From NCBI GenBank assembly GCA_016191305.1, contig JACPOX010000111.1:1-15469 (forward strand): a stretch of 15,469 nt of DNA, written 5' to 3'. Numbering within the stretch: position 1 is the stretch's first letter; each line of letters opens with the position of its first letter. This document shows, in pieces, positions 1-7,173 of this stretch. The position numbers and the translations under genes are program-made. Under the pieces are notes generated by a model, which did not search any database, was not told the DNA's origin, and was given only the letters and a program-made list of their open reading frames with translations. This DNA is from Legionella longbeachae. Lineage in GTDB: Bacteria; Pseudomonadota; Gammaproteobacteria; Legionellales; Legionellaceae.

Positions 1-1470
1 CATAAATCCGTACAAAAAAATCCTGTACTAGCAGAGACCTCAGATGAAATGCCCGTAAAATATTTAGGTTTTGCTGTGGGTCAAGAACTTGCTAAAGAAA
101 TACTGGGTTATCAGGGTGGGATAAGCAAAAATTTGAATGAGCTTGCAGGAAGAGTCAATGAAAAGCGATTGTACTGGGTATGGGGTTCTACCTTTGTAAA
201 AACAATGATTGATTTGGTTCCTAAAGATTATTTTTATGCAGGTCAAGCTCCAGGGATCTTAAGCACTTATTCCGATCCGCTTGCTGGGAATCTAAGTTGT
301 GGTATATATTTTGCCCGTTTTGCACTTAGTTTTGGATTATTGTTCAAACATACCATTCGACATCCATGGATGAGTGCCGAAGAAGCAAATATGCCTTGGA
401 CGGAACGATTCTTAACCCAATGGGAGCAAAGAAAATTTGGTTTACTGAATGATTCGATTTGGGGAACCGCCAATTTGCTTTCTTTTATTTGGTTAAATTC
501 AAAACATTCATTAAGTGTTTGGGGTGATGCATTAACTGTTGTTCTTTTAATTTTTGATGTTAGTGTAGCTATATGGGATTTTGAGGAGCAAAAAACGAAA
601 TATAATAAGGAAATGCTGCAATATAATAAAGATATTGAAAGATTAAATGATGATATACACGAAATGAATCATCAGATTGGTATGAATGAACAAGAACAAA
701 AAGCTAAAGTACACCAAATTCAAATGCAAACTAATGTTTTGAAACGAGCACAAGCAAAATGTGAAAGAGAATGGCAATTGCAAAAAATAACGTTGATTAC
801 TAATATCTCTTATGCTGTAGGCCTGACGCTCACTTTTATTGCTTTAACCATGCCATTTGTACCTCTTAGTGCCCCAGTTGCGGCAACTTTAGCTCTGGTT
901 GGCGCTGTTGTGTGTCTTGCTTTCACTGTTATTAATAATGCAATAAAAGGTGGTTTGGAGATACATAGAACAAGACATACGCTCAAAGACTTAGAAAAGG
1001 ACTATAATGCCTATGTCCTAAAGTTTCGAGAAACTCCGGAAGGAATGGAAAGAAAGTTACTTTTTTTGGAAATTAAAAAACTGGATGCAGGTACAGAATT
1101 GCAAAAGGATATGATTGTTTATCAGTCACTAAGTTTGGTGCGTAGCATTATGCTAGAAGTGTGTACCCCTGCGATTATTTTTGCAAGTCTCATATTTTTA
1201 CCATTAGGTGTTGGAGCCATACCCATTGGTGCTGCATTAGCGATGGCTATAGCCACTCACTTCATGATTGATGCTCTGTTTAAGCCAGAGGAAAGAAAGG
1301 AATTAGCTCCATTTAATGATCTTGAATACGAAGGATTTTGTAAATTTACTAATCAGCTTAACCCGGAAAAAAGTAGTGAAAAAACAAAATTTTCTTTCTT
1401 CAAGTCTCCAGTCAAAGACAACTTAAAAGATGATAGTAATGATTTGGACTATTTACCTTCAAAGGAATAA
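1..1470 (+). CDS. Coiled-coil, multi-TM hypothetical protein (5' partial); effector candidate
   Basis: The reading frame is open from base 1 to the TAA at 1468-1470. The first ATG in the window (49) has no Shine-Dalgarno sequence, so the true start probably lies upstream; residue numbers below count from that ATG. Seen: a hydrophobic, aromatic-rich N-terminal half; a charged coiled coil at about 178-245 rich in Lys, Glu and Gln; a hydrophobic pair at about 248-297; a second charged helical stretch at about 300-355; another hydrophobic pair at about 366-408; and a polar tail ending in acidic residues (DDSNDLD). This alternation of coiled coils with paired hydrophobic helices is common in Legionella membrane-targeting proteins moved by Dot/Icm, which is why I call it an effector candidate (inference). 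No enzymatic motif is recognised. It is followed by 170 bp without a convincing terminator before the RNase gene, which has its own promoter. Confidence 0.8.
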   Translation, partial: HKSVQKNPVLAETSDEMPVKYLGFAVGQELAKEILGYQGGISKNLNELAGRVNEKRLYWVWGSTFVKTMIDLVPKDYFYAGQAPGILSTYSDPLAGNLSCGIYFARFALSFGLLFKHTIRHPWMSAEEANMPWTERFLTQWEQRKFGLLNDSIWGTANLLSFIWLNSKHSLSVWGDALTVVLLIFDVSVAIWDFEEQKTKYNKEMLQYNKDIERLNDDIHEMNHQIGMNEQEQKAKVHQIQMQTNVLKRAQAKCEREWQLQKITLITNISYAVGLTLTFIALTMPFVPLSAPVAATLALVGAVVCLAFTVINNAIKGGLEIHRTRHTLKDLEKDYNAYVLKFRETPEGMERKLLFLEIKKLDAGTELQKDMIVYQSLSLVRSIMLEVCTPAIIFASLIFLPLGVGAIPIGAALAMAIATHFMIDALFKPEERKELAPFNDLEYEGFCKFTNQLNPEKSSEKTKFSFFKSPVKDNLKDDSNDLDYLPSKE

Positions 1471-1520
1471 GTTGGCATAGAAACTCCATATAAGGCCCTA
1501 ACTTAACGTTATGAAGAAGC

Positions 1521-1549
1521 ACCTTAGATCTAAACTAACAGATCTAGGT
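1521..1549. other. Stem-loop between the coiled-coil gene and the RNase gene
   Basis: ACCTTAGATCT (1521-1531) pairs with AGATCTAGGT (1540-1549) around an 8-nt loop, with one bulged T. There is no T-tract on either strand, so it is not a standard Rho-independent terminator. It could be a 3' mRNA-stabilising hairpin or an operator dyad. Confidence 0.35.
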
Positions 1550-1582
1550 AAATCAAAGTTCCTTATCCATCACTACAAAATA

Positions 1583-1611
1583 CTGCCATTCATTAACTTC
1601 TTATGTATAAT
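1583..1611 (+). promoter_or_regulatory. Predicted sigma-70 promoter of the RNase T2 gene
   Basis: A perfect -10 TATAAT (1606-1611) lies 17 bp downstream of a weak -35 CTGCCA (1583-1588, 4 of 6). Transcription would start near 1618, about 20 bp before the ATG at 1641. A GGAG at 1630-1633 sits 7 nt from the ATG. Confidence 0.45.
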
Positions 1612-1640
1612 CCTAGGAAAAGCTTGCATGGAGTGCTTTC

Positions 1641-2399
1641 ATGAAAAAGTTCACTGTTTTGTTGTGGCTTGTGTTGTCAGGATATGTTAGCGCATCTTTT
1701 TCAGGCAATGCTTGCGATATGACTGCTGGCATGTCTGATTCTTATGTGTTAGCGCTGAGCTCCCAACCTGGTTTTTGTCAAACCTATGGATATGAAGTAG
1801 GTAAGCCTGAATGCATGCATTTATCTAAGAACTCTTATCAAGCCAAACATCTTACTTTACATGGTCTGTGGCCTAATCAAAGTGCCTGTGGTCAAAGATA
1901 CGGATATTGTGGTATTAAACAAAAAACACATCATTGTACCTACTCTCCTTTGAATTTATCTTCTGAAGTGTCTCAACATTTGAAAATAATCATGCCAAGC
2001 TACGCTTATGGGAGTTGTTTAGAGCGACATGAATGGAACAAACACGGTAGTTGCCAGATTTTATCAGTAGATGATTATTTTTCTTTAGCCATGCGTTTGA
2101 CCGCCGCCGTTGATGATTCTGTTTTCGGGCAGTATTTAACCGAACATCTAGGACAAAAAGTACAGCTCAGTGCTTTAAGGGATATGGTTGTTAAAGCTTT
2201 TGGCAAAACGAATTCTGGTAAAATCTATCTAGGATGTAAGAATGGAGTATTGGTTGATATTTATATTCAATTGCCCGCTCTTATTCCTTTTAATCAATCT
2301 TTAGAATCGTTAATTGATGAGGCCCCGAATCAAAAAACTTATGATACCTGTCCCCAGAAGCTGATTCTTTCTGATTTTAATAAAGAATCTTGGTATTAA
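1641..2399 (+). CDS. srnA: Secreted T2-family ribonuclease (SrnA-like)
   Basis: T2 RNases cut single-stranded RNA through a 2',3'-cyclic phosphate intermediate using histidines. Both active-site blocks are visible: CAS1 LTLHGLWPN at 71-79 (His74) and CAS2 ERHEWNKHGSC at 128-138 (Glu131, Lys134, His135). There is a Sec signal peptide with a Lys-Lys start and probable cleavage after VSA (residue 18). The mature part has many cysteines (25, 46, 58, 83, 90, 99, 126, 138 and others), as expected for a disulfide-stabilised exported enzyme. At 252 residues it has the usual family length. In L. pneumophila the homologue SrnA is a type II-secreted RNase that aids growth in amoebae (known from the literature, recalled). 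Export here by the same route is inferred. The gene appears monocistronic, with a promoter at 1583-1611 and its own SD. Confidence 0.93.
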   Translation: MKKFTVLLWLVLSGYVSASFSGNACDMTAGMSDSYVLALSSQPGFCQTYGYEVGKPECMHLSKNSYQAKHLTLHGLWPNQSACGQRYGYCGIKQKTHHCTYSPLNLSSEVSQHLKIIMPSYAYGSCLERHEWNKHGSCQILSVDDYFSLAMRLTAAVDDSVFGQYLTEHLGQKVQLSALRDMVVKAFGKTNSGKIYLGCKNGVLVDIYIQLPALIPFNQSLESLIDEAPNQKTYDTCPQKLILSDFNKESWY

Positions 2400-2500
2400 T
2401 TTGATTTCATGAGGAACGAGTGAGTGAAAGATAACTTATTCTTGCACATTCTTAGGACTTCCTCTAATGTAGAGTAATTATTGATATAGGAATGAAGCTT

Positions 2501-3457
2501 ATGCAAAAGCGGTGCTATTCTTTGATTCTAATTGCTTTTTTATTGGTGTCTTGCGCCCATCATGGTACAAAAAATCCTCCAACCTCCTCGCCAGCGATTA
2601 AAACAGAACAAATCAGGCGAGTCGATGCGTTTAATCAAGTCGATGTGCAGGGACAAATAAATGTCACCTTACATACAGGTTACAAACAGCCAGAAGTTAT
2701 TTTAAAAGGTGATGCTCGCGATTTGGCTGCGATAAAAGTATTAGTCTCACAAAATACGCTTTATTTGGTTCTAGGTAAAGGATATCCAGCTTATGGACCG
2801 GTACATGCTGATATTAGGGGACGATTTTTAAATAGTTTAAGAGCTCAAGACACAGGTTCAATCACTGGGAGCCAATTACATACCAGTGTACTCGATGTCT
2901 ATTTGATAAATACTGGAGCAGTACGCTTAGGTGGTTCTATTGGTTTACATGTACTTGATATAAAAGCTAAAGAGGGGCTCACTCAAATTAGTGGTATTTC
3001 GAGCCAAAACTTACAGTTGAATTTGCAAGGTGGTCCAAAAGTGCAACTTTCTGGTGTTGCTAATTTAACTAATCTGAATATACAGGGAAATGCTTGGCTT
3101 AGTTTCTATTGGGTTAAAACAGATACTTTAATTGTCCGAGCAAAACAATTAGCTCATATTCAATTAGCTGGAGCAGTAAATAGACTTGATGTTGAACTTT
3201 GGGGGAATGCACGGTTTAAAGGTCGTTATTTACGCGCTCAGCGCAGTTTTGTAAAAACACATGGTCATTCTGTTGCGGAAATTTCAGTGGCAAAACATCA
3301 AAGCAATTTCGCAACAGATGCCAGCGACATTTATTATTATAATCTTCCTAATACTCGAGCAGATTTCATGGTTTTTAACGGTTCCGTATTAGATATGCGG
3401 GAATGGAATCAGAGCGAGTTGAAAGATTTTGATAGATACAATAAACAATTCCCTTAG
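2501..3457 (+). CDS. GIN-domain (DUF2807) outer-membrane lipoprotein
   Basis: The N-terminus is a lipoprotein signal with lipobox LVSC. From the start chosen here the lipidated Cys is residue 18; the +2 residue is Ala, which favours outer-membrane sorting. After a short Pro/Ser linker the protein is made of repeated short beta strands rich in Gly, Asn and Leu, including a VDVQGQINVTLHTG stretch typical of the head GIN domain, a right-handed beta-helix family of unknown biochemical role. An ATG nine bases earlier (2492) would add three residues, but the only SD-like sequence (AGGA, 2488-2491) lies immediately before it. The same sequence is 9 nt from the ATG at 2501, so I prefer 2501 (318 aa). 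The gene converges on the hydrolase gene, with an inverted repeat between the two. Surface adhesion or scaffold function is only an inference. Confidence 0.85.
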   Translation: MQKRCYSLILIAFLLVSCAHHGTKNPPTSSPAIKTEQIRRVDAFNQVDVQGQINVTLHTGYKQPEVILKGDARDLAAIKVLVSQNTLYLVLGKGYPAYGPVHADIRGRFLNSLRAQDTGSITGSQLHTSVLDVYLINTGAVRLGGSIGLHVLDIKAKEGLTQISGISSQNLQLNLQGGPKVQLSGVANLTNLNIQGNAWLSFYWVKTDTLIVRAKQLAHIQLAGAVNRLDVELWGNARFKGRYLRAQRSFVKTHGHSVAEISVAKHQSNFATDASDIYYYNLPNTRADFMVFNGSVLDMREWNQSELKDFDRYNKQFP

Positions 3458-3517
3458 TAGGGCCGTGTCCTGAAGGGTGATGATCTGGTACCCACCCACC
3501 ATGAAGTGAAGTATTTG

Positions 3518-3592
3518 GTAGGTTTGGCCCCTGGCCCAACAAAGGGCTATATGTTAGGCCGGTGTTCATGTTGGGGCAGGGGCCAAACCTAC
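3518..3592. repeat. Long near-perfect inverted repeat between convergent genes
   Basis: Arms at 3518-3541 and 3569-3592 match as reverse complements at 23 of 24 positions, separated by 27 bp. Each arm is itself an imperfect palindrome around GGCCCCTGGCC, much more GC-rich than its surroundings. The cores resemble those at 13248-13276 and 15154-15180, so all three look like one dispersed family. As RNA the repeat would form a strong hairpin from either side, which could stop or protect the convergent transcripts, although no T-tract follows. The right arm contains the TAG stop codon of the minus-strand hydrolase gene (3589-3591). Confidence 0.8.
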
Positions 3593-4389
3593 AGTGTATT
3601 GTCTAAACTCCAATGATTGATGCACTGAACAATCTGATCCAGATCATTATCTAATGGTAAAACATGAGCAGAGTTTTTTAACCAGTGTATGTTTGTATTA
3701 GGTAAATGAGAGAACATTTTTTCTACTTGTTTGGAAGCGATAACACTATCATAAGCCCCTAAAAAAAGATCCGTAGGACAATTGGGGGCCACCCATTGAT
3801 GTTCACGTATCATAGTAAATAATTCAATCAGTGAAGAAATCGGTATTTTTCTAAATGATATTTCAGCATGTTGATTGGTTATAAGATTACCTGCTTGACC
3901 CCTTAGCTCACAAAATCCCAGTTTTTTTAGTAGACATAGCAGTTTTAAATTCTTTTTAATGTTCATTTGTAATTTTAAAGCAGGAGCTAAAAGAAACATA
4001 TGATTGAATGTAAAATGTTGACTTAATTTACACGCCAGTAACGCGCCAAGAGATAAACCCAGGACGTCCACTTTTTGGTATTCCTTAAATAATAATTCAC
4101 ATGTTTGGCTAGCGCATAAAAGCCACTCCGATCCTTTTGTCTGCTCAAAAGCTGCTATGCTGTCTGCATGACCTGGTAATGCTGGACAGAGTAAAGCATC
4201 ATAATTTTTTAATTGGGGAATGATGAAACGATAAACTGCTGGAGAGGAAGTAAATCCGTGCAAAAGCAGTAACGCACGGTCTTTTTTTATTCCTCGCTGA
4301 TTAACTGGTTCAAGTAAAGAAAAGTCTTTCTGTTTGAGATCGCACAGTTGTTTACCACGTCGCATAAAGCGAAAATCATTTGGGTTCAT
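3589..4389 (-). CDS. Alpha/beta hydrolase, carboxylesterase or monoacylglycerol lipase-like
   Basis: A complete serine-hydrolase signature is visible: oxyanion loop HGFTSSP (44-50), nucleophile elbow GLSLG (111-115, Ser113), acidic residue in LGAYDSVI (Asp214) and the catalytic histidine in NSAHVLPLD (His242). The 266-residue length and the HGFTSSP motif fit bacterial carboxylesterases of the Est30/monoglyceride-lipase kind, which hydrolyse short to medium acyl esters. The natural substrate cannot be read from sequence. There is no signal peptide, so it is probably cytoplasmic. Its SD is weak (GGA, 9 nt before the ATG). A modest promoter, TTTACG, 16 bp, TATACA on the minus strand, lies just upstream around 4405-4432. 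The stop codon lies inside the repeat arm at 3569-3592, so the last codons could have been altered by that repeat. Confidence 0.9.
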   Translation of the reverse strand: MNPNDFRFMRRGKQLCDLKQKDFSLLEPVNQRGIKKDRALLLLHGFTSSPAVYRFIIPQLKNYDALLCPALPGHADSIAAFEQTKGSEWLLCASQTCELLFKEYQKVDVLGLSLGALLACKLSQHFTFNHMFLLAPALKLQMNIKKNLKLLCLLKKLGFCELRGQAGNLITNQHAEISFRKIPISSLIELFTMIREHQWVAPNCPTDLFLGAYDSVIASKQVEKMFSHLPNTNIHWLKNSAHVLPLDNDLDQIVQCINHWSLDNTL

Positions 4390-4558
4390 ATATTCAATCC
4401 ATGCAAGTTGTATAAATATTGCAAAGTTAACGTAAATTATTGCAGTTTATTATCTTATAGCAAGAATGATTTTGATAAAATAAATAATTATATTAATGGA
4501 AAATAATAGCTTGATGCCATAATTCTTCATTCCTTGGAGTACATCATGTTTTTGGGTG

Positions 4559-4567
4559 TGCTATATT
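4559..4567 (+). promoter_or_regulatory. Extended -10 promoter for the poly-C gene
   Basis: TGCTATATT is an extended -10 (TG, one base, then TATATT at 4562-4567), with no clear -35 at 16-18 bp. It overlaps a possible upstream GTG start at 4556. A transcript starting near 4574 could not use that GTG, which supports the ATG at 4598. Confidence 0.35.
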
Positions 4568-4597
4568 ATAAGTGTAGGGTATAAAAAGAGGTTTTTC

Positions 4598-5596
4598 ATG
4601 GGCACTGAGAGAATTGACACTACGAATGATACTCCTGATCCAAATAGAGAAGGTGAGGACACTCCTATTCCATCACCACAAGGTGAGGACACTCCTATTC
4701 CACCACCACAGGGTCAGGAAACTCCTGACACTCCTGTTCCCCCCCCCCCCCAGAAGAAAGAACCAGAGCAACCAAAGAAGAAAACACCATCAGGAAGTAA
4801 AGAAGAAGAAGAAAAAAAGAACTGGTCTGATCAAAAGAAAGATCAGCTTGAACAATTACAAGCAATGGTTGCTGATATCAATGGTGCAATCAATGACGCG
4901 TTAAAAAATGCTGCGAAGACTGGAATAGACAAGCTTTCTCAAACGAAGGTAGGGCAAGCGTTAGGTAATTTGAAAGACACAGTAAAAGACAAGATAAAAG
5001 ATGTGGCTTCTGAAAAATGGGAAAATGTTAAAAATGCCGCCAAAAATAGTAGTGTTGGGCAGGTATTATCAAATGCAAAAAATTCTTTTGATAATTTTAT
5101 AGATAATGTCGCAAAGAAATTAGATTCGCTTTCCGATAAAATTAAAGGACTTGACAAGAAAAAGTCGGATAAAGAAGACGATAAAAAAGACGATTATGAA
5201 GACGATCATGAAGAAGATCATGAAGAAGATCATGAAGAAGATGCAGATTGGGAAACTGGAAACGATGAAATAGAAGATCATGATGATGAACTAGAGCATT
5301 CTCAAGATTCTAGATTGGATCCCAGTGACTATGATACAAATGATTTTAGTGAGTATTCTACGGTTGATCCCAGTGAAGATAATTCTGATGATGTTATAAA
5401 TACTTTTTCTGACCCTGAAACTGATCCATATGAGTCTCAAATGGACGTTCCTGAAGACACAGCAAATCCATATCAGGCGATTAACAATATTAGTCCGAAC
5501 GAGTACTCAACAACATCTCTGTCCCCTTCTAAATCTAAGTCTGATCAATCAGAGGTTTTAGAGGAAAAGAAGGAAAGTGGAATGCAAAATAATTGA
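4598..5596 (+). CDS. Low-complexity acidic protein with poly-C tract; phase-variable effector candidate
   Basis: The start at 4598 is chosen because AAGAGG (4586-4591) sits 6 nt before it. That gives 332 aa. Order of regions: a Pro-rich N-terminus with repeated GEDTPIPxPQ units (19-38) and a Pro4 run (48-51) encoded by 13 consecutive C bases; a Lys/Glu-rich linker; an amphipathic helical region (about 74-185) with a repeated VGQxLxNxK pattern; a strongly acidic stretch including three DHEE repeats (203-214); and a polar tail. The last 15 residues hold EVLEEKKE (319-326), resembling the glutamate-rich E-block of Legionella Dot/Icm substrates. There is no signal peptide or TM segment. Gain or loss of one C in the tract would end the protein at about 67 or 101 residues. 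No family is recognised. The gene ends 15 bp from the convergent mltA stop, with no terminator between them. Confidence 0.82.
   Translation: MGTERIDTTNDTPDPNREGEDTPIPSPQGEDTPIPPPQGQETPDTPVPPPPQKKEPEQPKKKTPSGSKEEEEKKNWSDQKKDQLEQLQAMVADINGAINDALKNAAKTGIDKLSQTKVGQALGNLKDTVKDKIKDVASEKWENVKNAAKNSSVGQVLSNAKNSFDNFIDNVAKKLDSLSDKIKGLDKKKSDKEDDKKDDYEDDHEEDHEEDHEEDADWETGNDEIEDHDDELEHSQDSRLDPSDYDTNDFSEYSTVDPSEDNSDDVINTFSDPETDPYESQMDVPEDTANPYQAINNISPNEYSTTSLSPSKSKSDQSEVLEEKKESGMQNN
4651..4710 (+). repeat. 30-bp in-frame tandem repeat
   Basis: Two copies (4651-4680 and 4681-4710) differ at only one base. A degenerate third begins at 4711. Each encodes a ten-residue unit (GEDTPIP plus PQ and one variable residue). 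Because the unit is a multiple of three, changes in copy number would lengthen or shorten the Pro-rich segment without breaking the frame. Confidence 0.85.
4739..4751 (+). repeat. Homopolymer of 13 C inside a coding region
   Basis: Bases 4739-4751 are all C, forming four Pro codons and the first base of a Gln codon. Such a run is very unlikely by chance in this AT-rich DNA and is typical of slipped-strand contingency loci. One extra C leads to TAA at 4798-4800; one fewer C leads to a stop at 4902-4904. The length shown could also be a sequencing artefact of one base. Confidence 0.95.
5204..5239 (+). repeat. 12-bp in-frame tandem repeat (DHEE x3)
   Basis: Three perfect copies of GATCATGAAGAA, followed by a partial GAT. 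They encode DHEE three times within the acidic region. Length variation here would stay in frame. Confidence 0.9.
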
Positions 5597-5611
5597 TAAT
5601 CTAGTTGATTT

Positions 5612-6988
5612 TCATTTCCGCTTTGGCAGGGCCACAAATAATGATCCTGGGTGATTCAATGCATTTGCTTCTATGCCAGCTTGATCGCCCTCGCCCTTAT
5701 AGACGTCAACATGCGGTCCTATAATCGCGCCACCAGTATCTTGGGACACACACCATGAAGTTGTTTTTTTGCTGTTATAGATAAAAGTCATTCCAATAGG
5801 GATGACTTTGTGATCTGTTGCGCATGAAGTATGGGGAGTTAAAGAAATATTTTCTGAGCCATAAGGTCCTCCATACTCCCTAGCAAAAAACACATAGCTT
5901 TGATCTCGATTACGTAAGTTGGCGGCTTTATCTTGGTTCAGAAGATTATCGAGATATTGGCGAATTTGTTTTTCTGAAGCAGCACTTTGTCTAATTTTCT
6001 TAGACACCTTACAACGTAACTTTTCTTCATCATGACATTTAGGATCTTTAGCACATCGTTCAATTGTATCAAGATTTCCACCACAGGTTGGGTCTTGGGC
6101 ACATTGAACTATACGACCCAGCATAGTACGCGGTCTGCCGTTGGCACCATCGTAATTAATATGGAATAATTTATCCTTAATAATTAATGAACCAGAACCT
6201 TCAAGCATTAAAAAAGAGGGATCATTTGGGTCTTTGACATAGCCAATGGCATATTTAGGATTTAAAGCTCCATGATCAATTTCGTCTCGGTCTGGGGCTA
6301 CAGAGTATGTGCCATTGGCATTTTTTATACAAAATCCACGAACCATTTTGGTAAGCGGATCAACACCGCAAAGAGGGGCTTTCAAATTAAATTTTTTGCT
6401 TTCCAAAGCTACATTTACTACACCTGGATTACCGTAGATAGGGTATAAAAATGCACCTTCTCGTTTGGTGCGAGCCTCGACTGCAGCTGGCGCGTAATAG
6501 GCAGTAAATTGAAAATCACCTTTTTTAAACCCTGAATGATTATCAGGCCAACCCTCGCTTTTATACCAGTCAAATTCGTTTTTAATGTTTGATAAATATG
6601 TTTGAAAATCACCATGAGCTGCTTTTGCAAGAAGAAGCATTTTTTTGGTGGTATTAATGCACCATTCTTGGCGTTTGAATTTATGACCAGCAATAGTTAC
6701 CGTTTGAAATGCACCACGGTTTTTTTGGCAGTTTTCAATTTGAATAGTTAATGCTTGAATCACTTCATCCATATTGCCCACAGGGTTTTCTATTGGTAGT
6801 TCTGATGCGGCAATTTTATGAAATTTAAAACGCAATACGCCGGGCTCTTTGGCAGCCATTTTCTGTCTTGTAGTAAAGTCTGCAAATCTTCTAATATCTA
6901 AACAACGCTGGATTGGATCAGCAGGAAGGGCTGCTTGAGTGATGAGACTAAAAGTCATTAGTACGATTATTAAAGTCGATTGATACAT
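5612..6988 (-). CDS. mltA: MltA-family murein lytic transglycosylase with C-terminal 3D domain
   Basis: This enzyme cleaves peptidoglycan glycan strands to give 1,6-anhydro-MurNAc ends in the periplasm. Seen: signal peptide ending near ITQA (19); MltA-domain landmarks FQFTAYYAP (159-167), YPIYG (182-186), MLEGSGSL (261-268) and YDGANGRP (279-286); and a C-terminal 3D domain with DTGGAI (417-422), VDVYKGEGDQAG (427-438) and NHPGSLFVALP. Asp417 is in the place expected for the catalytic aspartate by analogy to E. coli MltA. Two differences from E. coli MltA (about 365 aa, a lipoprotein): there is no lipobox, so the enzyme should be soluble in the periplasm; and it is longer, with an insertion at about 294-330 carrying a duplicated CAxDPxC motif (296-302, 312-318). 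The SD AAAGGA is 5 nt from the ATG, and a good promoter lies at 7028-7055. Confidence 0.92.
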   Translation of the reverse strand: MYQSTLIIVLMTFSLITQAALPADPIQRCLDIRRFADFTTRQKMAAKEPGVLRFKFHKIAASELPIENPVGNMDEVIQALTIQIENCQKNRGAFQTVTIAGHKFKRQEWCINTTKKMLLLAKAAHGDFQTYLSNIKNEFDWYKSEGWPDNHSGFKKGDFQFTAYYAPAAVEARTKREGAFLYPIYGNPGVVNVALESKKFNLKAPLCGVDPLTKMVRGFCIKNANGTYSVAPDRDEIDHGALNPKYAIGYVKDPNDPSFLMLEGSGSLIIKDKLFHINYDGANGRPRTMLGRIVQCAQDPTCGGNLDTIERCAKDPKCHDEEKLRCKVSKKIRQSAASEKQIRQYLDNLLNQDKAANLRNRDQSYVFFAREYGGPYGSENISLTPHTSCATDHKVIPIGMTFIYNSKKTTSWCVSQDTGGAIIGPHVDVYKGEGDQAGIEANALNHPGSLFVALPKRK

Positions 6989-7027
6989 TGCTATCCTTTA
7001 GCCAAGCTTCGTTGATTTATAATAAGG

Positions 7028-7055
7028 ATTATATAAGTGATGAGCTTACTTTCAA
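7028..7055 (-). promoter_or_regulatory. Predicted sigma-70 promoter of mltA
   Basis: On the minus strand, TTGAAA (7055 to 7050, 5 of 6) is followed after 16 bp by a perfect TATAAT (7033 to 7028). The start of transcription would be near 7021, about 33 bp before the mltA ATG. Confidence 0.5.
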
Positions 7056-7071
7056 AGGGGGAGATTTTGGA

Positions 7072-7173
7072 ATGAGTATAGTTTTCGCACAAACCACACA
7101 GTCTGTTGTGAATTTAAGCAGAAATTTAAAGTCCGCTACAATATTAAGTACTCAAAAGGACCTGCTTAAATAA
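7072..7173 (+). CDS. Possible 33-residue small protein
   Basis: A short ORF starting with ATG at 7072 is preceded by a purine-rich SD (GGAG at 7060-7063, within a run of five G, 8 nt spacing). It has no recognised domain and overlaps the 3' end of the acyltransferase gene on the other strand. The SD is the only positive evidence. Its frame also continues upstream to an ATG at 6988, which overlaps the start codon of mltA and has no SD. Confidence 0.15.
   Translation: MSIVFAQTTQSVVNLSRNLKSATILSTQKDLLK

Noticed and set aside
1496..1511. CCTAACTTAACG resembling the repeat-family end
   Set aside because: Only a partial match, with no GC-rich palindrome nearby.
3375..3569. Minus-strand ORF over the end of the lipoprotein gene and the inverted repeat
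   Set aside because: It runs antisense through a real gene and repeat DNA, with no SD or family.
4556..4597. Upstream GTG start for the poly-C gene
   Set aside because: The GTG overlaps the extended -10 promoter and has no SD, while the ATG at 4598 has AAGAGG 6 nt upstream.
4614..4904. 96-codon ORF in another frame of the poly-C gene
   Set aside because: It is the shifted frame of the repeat region, has no SD, and is better read as the product of a one-base slip.
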